This document shows, piece after piece, positions 14,022 to 21,079 of a stretch of DNA of 21,384 nucleotides. Source of the DNA: Candidatus Omnitrophota bacterium (lineage in GTDB: Bacteria > Omnitrophota > Gorgyraeia > Duberdicusellales > 4484-171). The stretch is taken from the NCBI GenBank assembly GCA_003644405.1, contig QNCE01000009.1, positions 1-21,384 of the forward strand, given 5' to 3'. A program made the translations under genes and the position numbers. The notes under the pieces were generated by a model. That model ran no database searches. It worked only from the letters and a program-made list of their open reading frames with translations, and was not told the origin of the DNA. How positions within the stretch are numbered: position 1 is the first letter of the stretch; the number at the start of each line of letters is the position of its first letter.

Positions 14022-15963
14022 ACTTAAACCTTTTATTACAAAAAACATTATCAACTATAAAGAAAACTTAAACCCTCAACAACTTGAAGTTGTAGAAAAG
14101 GCAGATGGCCCTTCTTTGGTATTAGCTGGTGCAGGCAGTGGCAAAACCAGAGTTTTAATCTATAGGTTAGCTTACCTTTTAGAGAAAGGTATAGACCCTA
14201 GGAATATTCTCTTAGTAACCTTTACTAATAAAGCAGCAGCAGAGATGATTCACAGAGCGGAAGCTCTCTTAAAAAGGAGCTTAACTAATCTGTGGGCAGG
14301 CACTTTCCATCATATAGGGAATATTATTTTAAGAAAAGAGGCTTCTAGTTTAGGTTATTCTTCTAATTTCACTATCATTGATAAGGAAGACTCCAAAGAT
14401 TTAATTGATGACTGTATTGAGGAGTTAGGGTTATCTAACAAGAAACTTTTCCCTAAAAAGGATATTATCTCTCATATCTGGTCCTTAGCGGTTAATTCCT
14501 TAAAAGAAGTAGAAGAAATCATTCTAAATTTCTATCCTCATATCGAAGAATTTACCTCTCAGATAAAGAGATTACTAGACTTCTATAACCGGAAAAAGAA
14601 AGAAGCAAACATTATGGACTTCGATGATCTGCTTCTTGGCTGGCTAAGCCTTTTAAAGATAGAAGAAATAAAAAATAAATACTCCAGAATTTTCCAATAT
14701 ATCCTTGTAGACGAATATCAGGATACTAATCGTATTCAATTTGAAATTCTAAAAAAAATCTCTGGTTACCACAGAAATATACTGGTAGTAGGAGATGATG
14801 CGCAATCAATATACTCCTTTAGAGGAGCGGAAATAAATAATCTTTTGGATTTTCCCACTACTTTTAAAGGAACCAAAATATTCAAGTTAGAAATAAACTA
14901 TCGCTCTCCCTCTCCCATCCTTAACTTAGCTAACAACATTATAAAACATAATATAAATCAATTTCCCAAGCAATTAAGAGCAATTAAAAGTAAGGGTAAG
15001 ATTCCTGTAGTAGTAAAAACCGAAGATGTATACATGCAAGCACGTTTTGTTTCGCAAAGAATTTTAGAAATAGTAGAAGAGGGAATCCCTTTAAAGGAAA
15101 TAGCAATTCTTTTTAGATCTCGATATCAAGCATTGGAATTAGAAGTAGAGTTAATGAAGAGAAATATTCCCTATCTAGTAAGAGGTGGGTTAAGATTTTT
15201 TGAACAAGCTCATATAAAAGATATTCTCTCTTACTTAAAGTTTGTAACTAATCCTAAGGATGAACTCTCTTTTAAAAGGGCAATATCTTTGCATAAAGGA
15301 ATTGGGAGAGGATTTGCTAATAAAATATGGAGAAATCTCACTACTAAAGGAATGGATATGGAAGAAATTTATAGAAAACTTCCTGCTAGACAAAAAGAAG
15401 GATTCAAAGAATTTATGGATTTAATCAGAAAAATAAAAAAAATCTCTGGTTGCGAAAAAGCTATAAGGGAAATCATATCAAGTTATAGAGACTACTGTTA
15501 CCTTTCTTTTGATAACCCCGAAGATAGAATTTTAGATTTAGAAGAATTAGCTAAGATGGCAAAAAACTATCCTACTATAAAAAGATTCCTATATGAGGTG
15601 AGCTCCTATGAAGAGTTTAAAGGAGAAACTCTCCTTTCTGGTTACAGTAAAGAAGATTTATTAGTCCTCTCTACTATCCACCAAGCTAAGGGATTAGAAT
15701 GGGAGGTAGTATTTATAATTGGATTTTGTGACTATGAATTTCCTCATCCTAAAGCTTTAAATGACCCTAAAGCTTTAGAAGAAGAAAGAAGACTTTTCTA
15801 TGTAGCTACTACTCGGAGTAAAGAACAACTTTATATTGTTTATCCTCAACATCGCTATACTCTAAAAAATGGCTTAATAATATCTAGAGCTTCTATGTTT
15901 CTTTATGAACTTGACCGAAGTTGTTTTGAGGAGTGGACGGCAGAAAACTATCAGAATTTATAG
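14008..15963 (+). CDS. UvrD/PcrA-type superfamily 1A DNA helicase
   Basis: The 651-residue 3'-5' DNA helicase has all SF1A motifs: Q motif NLNPQQLEVV (20-29), Walker A AGAGSGKT (40-47), Ia FTNKAAAEM (72-80), Walker B LVDEYQD (233-239), III GDDAQSIYSFRGA (262-274), IV NYRS (297-300), V STIHQAKGLEW (555-565), VI RRLFYVATTR (594-603). It is shorter than E. coli UvrD (720) because the C-terminal tail after motif VI is brief. Likely roles are repair or removal of proteins from DNA. UvrD, PcrA and Rep cannot be separated here. It overlaps the DUF72 gene by 14 nt, and its last 23 codons overlap the 3' end of the opposite-strand anti-sigma gene. Confidence 0.93.
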   Translation: MKKYRLKPFITKNIINYKENLNPQQLEVVEKADGPSLVLAGAGSGKTRVLIYRLAYLLEKGIDPRNILLVTFTNKAAAEMIHRAEALLKRSLTNLWAGTFHHIGNIILRKEASSLGYSSNFTIIDKEDSKDLIDDCIEELGLSNKKLFPKKDIISHIWSLAVNSLKEVEEIILNFYPHIEEFTSQIKRLLDFYNRKKKEANIMDFDDLLLGWLSLLKIEEIKNKYSRIFQYILVDEYQDTNRIQFEILKKISGYHRNILVVGDDAQSIYSFRGAEINNLLDFPTTFKGTKIFKLEINYRSPSPILNLANNIIKHNINQFPKQLRAIKSKGKIPVVVKTEDVYMQARFVSQRILEIVEEGIPLKEIAILFRSRYQALELEVELMKRNIPYLVRGGLRFFEQAHIKDILSYLKFVTNPKDELSFKRAISLHKGIGRGFANKIWRNLTTKGMDMEEIYRKLPARQKEGFKEFMDLIRKIKKISGCEKAIREIISSYRDYCYLSFDNPEDRILDLEELAKMAKNYPTIKRFLYEVSSYEEFKGETLLSGYSKEDLLVLSTIHQAKGLEWEVVFIIGFCDYEFPHPKALNDPKALEEERRLFYVATTRSKEQLYIVYPQHRYTLKNGLIISRASMFLYELDRSCFEEWTAENYQNL

Positions 15964-16417
15964 TATTTTCCCAAAAATCGAAGGGAGAAATATTACTTAA
16001 ATCCTCTAAGGAAAGTTTTGCTTCTAACTGAAGAATTTTAAGCTCTCTATCTAGATTGAAGTTTCTCCACCAAGGAAAAATAACCAAAGCTAATATAACA
16101 GCTACGGTGACAATTAAAAGTTGGGGAGCTAACCTCCATCTCAAATGGATGGTTAAATAATCCCACCTATATTTTACTTTTTCTAAAAAGGTAGGCTCAA
16201 ATACCTTCTCCTTAACTTTTTCTATTAGTTCCTCTATTTCCTCTTCTTTTATCGGTGGTAGTTTAATAGTTAGGTTAGAAAGGAGAGTTTTAAGTTTCTG
16301 GTACTCTCTTAGACACTTCTTGCATACCCTAAGGTGTTGCGTTAATTTAGAACTAACACCGGCATCGGAATCCCCATAGTAAAGGAATACTAAATCTTTC
16401 AACGATAAATGTCTCAT
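15893..16417 (-). CDS. Zinc-finger anti-sigma factor, membrane bound
   Basis: The 174-residue protein has an N-terminal anti-sigma zinc motif H28-x3-C32-x2-C35 (HLRVCKKC), a charged linker, one membrane segment (about 97-115) and a roughly 58-residue distal part with no recognised domain. Such proteins hold an ECF sigma factor at the membrane until a signal releases it. The ATG overlaps the sigma stop by 4 nt (ATGA), the standard sigma/anti-sigma arrangement. The last 23 codons lie antisense to the end of the helicase gene, so the C-terminal tail (after about residue 151) may be a read-through extension. The frame is otherwise intact. Confidence 0.87.
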   Translation of the reverse strand: MRHLSLKDLVFLYYGDSDAGVSSKLTQHLRVCKKCLREYQKLKTLLSNLTIKLPPIKEEEIEELIEKVKEKVFEPTFLEKVKYRWDYLTIHLRWRLAPQLLIVTVAVILALVIFPWWRNFNLDRELKILQLEAKLSLEDLSNISPFDFWENTINSDSFLPSTPQNNFGQVHKET

Positions 16418-16953
16418 CTTTCCTCCAAATTTTTTTTAATTATTGCTATCGCTCGGGTTAGGTGAGTTTTTACACTACTTTCCGAGCAACCCAAAATTTT
16501 ACCAATCTCTGCAATCTTAAGTCCCTGATAATGTCTTAAGATAAACACAGCTTTAGCCTTAGAAGGAAGATTACTTAAAGCTTCTTTAACCATCCTTAAC
16601 CTCTCTTTATCTTCTAATTTCTCACAGAAAGAATTTTCATCTTTTATAATTTCTTCTTTCATCGCCATAATCTTTTTCTTTTTCCTTAAAAAATCTATAC
16701 AGGTATTTACAGTAATTCTGTATACCCAAGTGGTAAACTTTGCTTTCTTTTTAAAAAACTTAAGGTATTTAAATATTTTAAAAGATACTTCCTGAAAGAT
16801 ATCCTTAGCATCTTCTAAGTTGTGAGTATAACAGTAAGCTAAGTTTATTACATCTGAAGATATTACTTTTAAGATTTCTGCAAAACAAGATTTATCTCCT
16901 TCTAAAAACTTCTCTATTAAATTGGAAGTTACTTTATCTTTAAAGAGTATCAT
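16414..16953 (-). CDS. ECF (sigma70 family) RNA polymerase sigma factor
   Basis: The 179-residue sigma factor has region 2 (about 10-92, DAKDIFQEVSFKIFKYL, TTWVYRITVNTCIDFLR) and region 4 (about 125-177, LPSKAKAVFILRHYQGL then IGKILGCSESSVKTHLTRA). There is no region 1 or 3, as in the ECF group. I choose the ATG at 16953. The longer frame from TTG at 16989 adds 12 residues, but that TTG is the -35 box of a good promoter whose -10 ends 7 nt before this ATG. It is coupled to the anti-sigma gene downstream. The gene upstream (repeat protein) carries an RpoE-like promoter, suggesting it belongs to the regulon. Confidence 0.9.
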   Translation of the reverse strand: MILFKDKVTSNLIEKFLEGDKSCFAEILKVISSDVINLAYCYTHNLEDAKDIFQEVSFKIFKYLKFFKKKAKFTTWVYRITVNTCIDFLRKKKKIMAMKEEIIKDENSFCEKLEDKERLRMVKEALSNLPSKAKAVFILRHYQGLKIAEIGKILGCSESSVKTHLTRAIAIIKKNLEER

Positions 16954-16960
16954 TTTGGGT

Positions 16961-16989
16961 ATTTTATCTCTGGGTTCAAAGAGCGTCAA
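16961..16989 (-). promoter_or_regulatory. Housekeeping-type promoter of the ECF sigma gene, near-leaderless
   Basis: Minus strand: TTGACG (16989-16984), 17-bp spacer, TAAAAT (16966-16961), then 7 nt to the ATG at 16953, giving a leader of about one nucleotide. Both boxes are 5 of 6 to consensus. Confidence 0.6.
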
Positions 16990-17025
16990 TTCCTTAGTAA
17001 GAAAAAGAGTTAAATTATAACTAAA

Positions 17026-17721
17026 TTATTTTCCAAAGTAATGAGGGGCTCTCCCTCTTTTAGGATTACGAGAGTTAAACCAACCTTTGTGTCTACCTCT
17101 CTCCCAGCCCTGGTGGATTCTTTTTTCCCTTAACTTTTCTAACCTATTTTTTATCTTCCTATATCTTTGGGGGTCTTCCTCTTTAAGTTCTTGTAATCTC
17201 CTCTTAAAAGCTTCTTTTCTTTTCGCCATTATCTCTTTGCATCTCTCAGGATTTTCCTTACATAATTTTCTTAACCTTTTTCTTCTTAGAAGTGCCCTTC
17301 TTTCCATCAATTCTCTAAATTTTTCAGGATTAGTCTCTTTTAACCTTTGAAGTCTCTCTCTAATTTTCTTCCTTGCTTTTCTAACTATTCTTTTAAATCT
17401 TTCCGGATCCTCCTTCTGTAATCTCTTTAAGTACTCTTTCCGCTGTTTTAACTTCTCTTTTATAACCTTACGGAACTTATTAGGGTCTTTTTCCTTAAGA
17501 GACAAAAGAGCCTTTTTATCATCTTTAGGCAAACTTTCAAAGATAACATCAGAACTTACTTCCTCTTGCTCAGCACCAAAATAGAGAGAACCTTCCTCAG
17601 AGAATGATTTAAAATCTACTTCTTGAGGGTAAAGGGGATTCTCTTGAGATTGAGCTAAACTAGCCCATAAAAATATGAGGTTGGCCACTATCGCCAAACT
17701 TAAGATTTTTACTTTACTCAT
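17026..17721 (-). CDS. Exported protein with five 26-residue charged repeats
   Basis: I do not recognise a named family. The 231-residue protein has a signal peptide (basic SKVK, hydrophobic 6-20, likely cut near ASLAQS-QE), an acidic stretch (27-68) and then five gap-free 26-residue repeats at 75-100, 101-126, 127-152, 153-178 and 179-204. Each starts L-x-x-x-[D/N]-P-x-[K/R]-aromatic/Cys and continues as a Lys/Arg/Glu-rich helix, with the [D/N]P pair at 79, 105, 131, 157 and 183. The C-terminal tail is basic and Trp/His/Gly-rich. The only cysteines, C154 and C161, fall in repeat 4. A strong AAGGAGGT precedes the ATG. It lies 72 nt upstream of the ECF sigma gene. Inference: an envelope stress or metal-related protein analogous in context to Spy/ZraP-type proteins, but no LTxxQ motif is seen. 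Confidence 0.8.
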   Translation of the reverse strand: MSKVKILSLAIVANLIFLWASLAQSQENPLYPQEVDFKSFSEEGSLYFGAEQEEVSSDVIFESLPKDDKKALLSLKEKDPNKFRKVIKEKLKQRKEYLKRLQKEDPERFKRIVRKARKKIRERLQRLKETNPEKFRELMERRALLRRKRLRKLCKENPERCKEIMAKRKEAFKRRLQELKEEDPQRYRKIKNRLEKLREKRIHQGWERGRHKGWFNSRNPKRGRAPHYFGK

Positions 17722-17744
17722 ATCTACCTCCTTCTTCCACTAAT

Positions 17745-17772
17745 TTAGACGAAAGAATAAAAGAAAAAGTTT
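17745..17772 (-). promoter_or_regulatory. ECF/RpoE-like promoter for the repeat protein gene
   Basis: Minus strand: AAACTT (17772-17767), 16-bp spacer, GTCTAA (17750-17745), resembling the E. coli RpoE pattern GGAACTT-N16-GTCTAA. The predicted start is about 16 nt before the ATG at 17721, which leaves room for the Shine-Dalgarno AAGGAGGT. The first box lacks the GG, so this is a moderate match. Confidence 0.4.
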
Positions 17773-17820
17773 AATTGAAAGAAAAAGAGTAGTTTCTACA
17801 ATCTGTCTTCCTTCCTCTGC

Positions 17821-18414
17821 CTATTGTCTTTCACTAATTACTAAATTCACAGACTTATCTATCTCACTTATTATCTTACTTACCAATTGAGAAATCCTAT
17901 AAGCAGCATGAGCGGACCCATCAGGGAGTTTTCTTACCTCTTCAGCTACTACTGCAAAACCACGACCAGCTTCCCCTGCTCTAGCCGTCTCAATGGCAGC
18001 ATTTAAAGATAATAGATTAGTTTGATCAACAAAGGAAGTAATAGTAGTTACAATATCTCCTATCTCTTTAGAACTATCTTTTAACTCCTGAATCCCTTTA
18101 GCTGATAAATTTGCTCCCTCTACAATTTTATTTATCTTTTCCATTAACTCCTAGACAGCTCTCTTACCTTGCTCAGCATGTTCGGCTGAATTAATGCCAC
18201 TCTGAGTAGCAATCTCAGCACTACTTGTCACCCTCTCCTCAAATAAATTATTTAAAATCTCATTAGCAATAACCTTCTCCTTCTCTATATCGCTTTGCAT
18301 CTTCGCACTTATAAGACGCATCTGTTCCTTCATTACTTTCACAATACGTTGAATCTCCTGGGTGACGACAACTAAAATATTTTGTGAACTTTTCTCTGTT
18401 ACCGCAATTAACAT
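17821..18414 (-). pseudogene. Methyl-accepting chemotaxis protein signalling domain, interrupted by in-frame TAG codons
   Basis: Two open stretches in the same frame (18414-18151 and 18144-17821) together form a soluble receptor signalling region. The hairpin tip DQTNLLSLNAAIETARAGEA and GRGFAVVAEEVRKL is well kept. A TAG at 18153-18151 interrupts AEQGKRAV*ELMEKINKI, where receptors usually have Glu or another residue and the helix continues. A second TAG at 17823-17821 interrupts VISERQ*AEEGRQIVETT, again with receptor-like sequence beyond it (to about 17788). After the tip, LPDGSAHAAYRI departs from the usual LAERSAEAAKEI. No sensor or membrane part precedes it. This is most simply a decaying gene. 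It is divergent from cheW, its normal partner. Confidence 0.8.
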
Positions 18415-18447
18415 TTTTATATTGCAATAACAATTTAAAATAAATTC

Positions 18448-18476
18448 TTGACTTTTTAAACCAAAGGTATTATAAG
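18448..18476 (+). promoter_or_regulatory. Sigma70-type promoter for cheW
   Basis: TTGACT (18448-18453), 17-bp spacer, TATAAG (18471-18476). The predicted start near 18483 gives a leader of about 55 nt that ends with AAGGAG before the ATG, so cheW is conventionally leadered, unlike comM or the sigma gene. Confidence 0.6.
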
Positions 18477-18537
18477 TTTAATGTAAGGTTTGTGAAAAAC
18501 TCAATATTGGTGTAATGTAGGTAAGAAGGAGTGGATT

Positions 18538-19080
18538 ATGCCTGATGCTAGAATGCAGAAACAAGAAGAAGAGATACAGTTGGTAGTATTTAGATTAGGA
18601 GAGGAAGAATTGGGGGTTAATATCCATCAGGTAAGAGAAATTGTGAGGTTGGTGCCGATTACCCCTATACCCCGAGCTCCTGAGTTCATTGAGGGAGTAG
18701 TAAACTTAAGAGGTCAAGTCCTCGCAGTAATGGATTTAGCAAAAAGATTAGATATTCCTTCTAAGCCTCGCTCTGAAAAAACAAGGATTGTAGTAGTAGA
18801 GTTAGAGGACAATGCTGTGGGAATGATTGTAGACGAAGTAAGTGAGGTCTTACGTATTCCTACCAGCAAGGTAGAAAAAACTCCTCAACTTATAGAATCA
18901 GAAATTAGTCAAAGGTATATCACAGGAGTAGGTAAGCTTAAGGATCGGCTACTAATTCTTATTGACCTAGTCGCTATACTCTCTGTAGAAGAATTAGAAC
19001 ATGTAAGGAAAATTGAACAGCAGGTTCCCTCGGAAGAGAAAAAGGAAACTTCTCAGAAAGAAGAAACTAAGAAAGAGTAA
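18538..19080 (+). CDS. cheW: Chemotaxis coupling protein CheW
   Basis: The 180-residue protein has a CheW/SH3-like double beta barrel (about 13-150): VVFRLGEEELGVNIHQVREIV, TPIPRAPEFIEGVVNLRG (positions 37-54), VVVELEDNAVGMIVDEVSEV, and the end segment YITGVGKLKDRLLILIDL. CheW links receptors to the CheA kinase at the cytoplasmic membrane. A charged tail of about 25 residues rich in Lys/Glu follows. AAGGAG lies upstream of the ATG. No cheA or other che gene is in the window, and the divergent receptor is broken, so the working partners must be elsewhere. It ends one nt from the stop of folE on the other strand. Confidence 0.94.
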   Translation: MPDARMQKQEEEIQLVVFRLGEEELGVNIHQVREIVRLVPITPIPRAPEFIEGVVNLRGQVLAVMDLAKRLDIPSKPRSEKTRIVVVELEDNAVGMIVDEVSEVLRIPTSKVEKTPQLIESEISQRYITGVGKLKDRLLILIDLVAILSVEELEHVRKIEQQVPSEEKKETSQKEETKKE

Positions 19081-19081
19081 A

Positions 19082-19639
19082 TTACTTAGAGAATATTAGA
19101 TTTAAACTCTCCTGACGGGTTTTCTGATTTTTACGAAAAATTCCTCTTACTACACTAGTTACCACTTTAACACCAGGTTTTTTAACTCCCCGCATAGAGA
19201 TACATAGATGTTCTGCTTCAATTACCACCATCACTCCCTTTGGTTTTAACTTCTTCATAATCACATCAGCAATCTGAGTAGTTAATCTCTCTTGAACCTG
19301 AAGTCTAGAGGATAAAGTCTCCACTACCCTTACTATCTTACTTAATCCTGTAATCCGCCTGTCGGGAATATAGGCAATATGAACCTTTCCTATAAAGGGG
19401 AGGAGATGATGCTCACAGAGAGAATATAAAGGTATATCTTTTAAAAGAATTATTTCATCATGTTTCTGCTCCAAAATTGCATCCAACTCTTTCTCGGGCG
19501 ACTTCTTTTCTCCTTTTAGTATCTCCTCATACATCTGAGCTACTCTACGGGGAGTAGTAAGTAAGTCTTTCTTATTGAGGTTAGCTCCTACTGCCTCTAT
19601 AATCATCTTAACTGCCCTCTCAATCTTTTTTCTATCCAT
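19082..19639 (-). CDS. folE: GTP cyclohydrolase I
   Basis: The 185-residue type IA enzyme converts GTP to 7,8-dihydroneopterin triphosphate, the first step of folate (and queuosine/biopterin) synthesis. The zinc ligands C75 and H78 (LCEHHLLPF) and C146 (EAEHLCISMRG) are present, along with TPRRVAQMY (29-37), GLSKIVRVV (98-106) and QVQERLTTQIA (114-124). Length is normal. AAGGAG precedes the ATG with a 6-nt spacer, and the gene starts 18 nt after mnmE. folC two genes upstream belongs to the same pathway. Confidence 0.97.
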   Translation of the reverse strand: MDRKKIERAVKMIIEAVGANLNKKDLLTTPRRVAQMYEEILKGEKKSPEKELDAILEQKHDEIILLKDIPLYSLCEHHLLPFIGKVHIAYIPDRRITGLSKIVRVVETLSSRLQVQERLTTQIADVIMKKLKPKGVMVVIEAEHLCISMRGVKKPGVKVVTSVVRGIFRKNQKTRQESLNLIFSK

Positions 19640-19657
19640 ACTCCGCTCCTTTCTTGG

Positions 19658-21079
19658 TTACTTACCAATACAGAAACGAGAAAATATCTCTCTTAAAACC
19701 TCTTCCTCTACTACTTTACCGGTGAGTTTAGCCAGATTATCTAAGGCCTCTTTTAGCAGAAGCCCTACAAAATCTAGAGAGTAACCCTGCTCACAATAAT
19801 TTATACTTTGAGATAGGTTAAAAAAAGCTTGGGAAAGCAACTCTTTCTGCTTCTGAGCCAAAAACACTAAATCAGAGCTGCTGAAAGTTGCTCTTCCTAA
19901 TATATTTTTAAAAATTATCTTCTCTAAATCAGAGAATCCTTCTCCTTTTAAAGCACTCAATTTAATATTAGGTTTGTTAAATTTTTTAACCTCATTTAAA
20001 TCTAAACCTTTTTTTAAATCTATTTTATTGATTACAAGGATAACGTTTTTATCCTTTATTTTATCTAGGAGGAGATAGTCTTCTCTGCTTAAGGGTTGAG
20101 AGTAATCTAAGAGAAGTAAAACTAAATCTGCTTCTGCGATTTTCTTTAAACTCTTCTCTAACGCTACTTTATCTATTAAGTCCTTAGGTTCCAGTATTCC
20201 TGCAGTATCAGCTATCTTTAAGGGGAGGCCTTTTATATTTATACTCTCCTCAATTACATCTCTAGTAGTTCCAGGAAGTTCTGTTACGATAACCCTTTCC
20301 TCTTGAAGAAGACGATTAAAAAGGGTGGATTTACCTACATTTGCTCTTCCACATATTACACACTTTACCCCCTCTTTTATGAGCTGACCTTCTTGGGAAG
20401 CTTTAACTAATTCTTCTAACTCTTTTTTTAACTTCCTAATGCTTCTCTTTATCTCATCAAAAGGAATCTCTATTTCTTCTTCAGGAAACTGAATAGAGGC
20501 TTCTATCTGGGAAAAGATATTTTTTAACTTCTCCCCAATTTCTTCTATCTTCTTAGAAACTTTCCCACTTAAATGAGTGGTAGCAGTTAAAAGTCCCTGT
20601 TCTGTTTTCGCCTCTACAATATCTAAAATACTTTGAGCCTGAACTAAATCTATCCTCCCATTTATAAATGCCCGATAGCTAAACTCTCCAGGGTTAGCTA
20701 GCCTTGCTCCCTTCTTCAACACTAATTCTAAGATTCTATTCAAAACAAGGATGCCTCCATGAGAGGAAATTTCTACCACATCCTCTCTAGTATAGGAATA
20801 AGGAGCTCTCATTACACTTACCAGTACCTCATCTAAAACTTTTTCTCTCTTACTTTCTCCTGAACGAAGCCTCTTCTCTATAACCCATCCATAGTGAAGA
20901 GTATAGGTAGCTACTTTCTTTATATCTTTTTTCCCCTTGGGGATAAATATCTTAGAGACAATCTCTAAAGCTTTCTTTCCTGATATCTTAATTACTCCTA
21001 AAGCACTCTTAGCAGGGTAAGTGGCAACAGCAGCGATGGTATCGTTAAGATTGTATTCTTTAAGAAGAGAGATACTCAT
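19658..21079 (-). CDS. mnmE: tRNA modification GTPase MnmE
   Basis: The 473-residue protein, with MnmG, places the cmnm5/nm5 group on U34 of certain tRNAs. The N-terminal formyl-THF-binding domain (about 8-130) starts DTIAAVATYPAKSALGVI, a helical domain surrounds an inserted Ras-like G domain, and the C-terminus ends with the invariant FCIGK (469-473). G motifs are GRANVGKS (244-251), GTTRD (270-274), DTAG (291-294), NKID (351-354) and SALKGEG (375-381). After DTAGI the usual RET...IG(I/V)E is replaced by LEP...KVALEKS, a mild divergence. The ATG overlaps the folC stop by 4 nt. Confidence 0.97.
   Translation of the reverse strand: MSISLLKEYNLNDTIAAVATYPAKSALGVIKISGKKALEIVSKIFIPKGKKDIKKVATYTLHYGWVIEKRLRSGESKREKVLDEVLVSVMRAPYSYTREDVVEISSHGGILVLNRILELVLKKGARLANPGEFSYRAFINGRIDLVQAQSILDIVEAKTEQGLLTATTHLSGKVSKKIEEIGEKLKNIFSQIEASIQFPEEEIEIPFDEIKRSIRKLKKELEELVKASQEGQLIKEGVKCVICGRANVGKSTLFNRLLQEERVIVTELPGTTRDVIEESINIKGLPLKIADTAGILEPKDLIDKVALEKSLKKIAEADLVLLLLDYSQPLSREDYLLLDKIKDKNVILVINKIDLKKGLDLNEVKKFNKPNIKLSALKGEGFSDLEKIIFKNILGRATFSSSDLVFLAQKQKELLSQAFFNLSQSINYCEQGYSLDFVGLLLKEALDNLAKLTGKVVEEEVLREIFSRFCIGK

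Noticed and set aside
16954..16989. N-terminal extension of the sigma factor starting at TTG 16989
   Set aside because: The TTG is the first half of a good -35 box (TTGACG) with a matching -10 just before the ATG at 16953.
16990..17025. Hairpin AGTTA-N5-TAACT after the repeat protein gene as a terminator
   Set aside because: The stem is only 5 bp, AT-rich, and lacks a U-tract in the right place.
17821..18153. Genome-wide recoding of TAG as a sense codon
   Set aside because: TAG is used as a normal stop by pilB copy 1, the response regulator, comM and the helicase, so only local decay or suppression remains possible.
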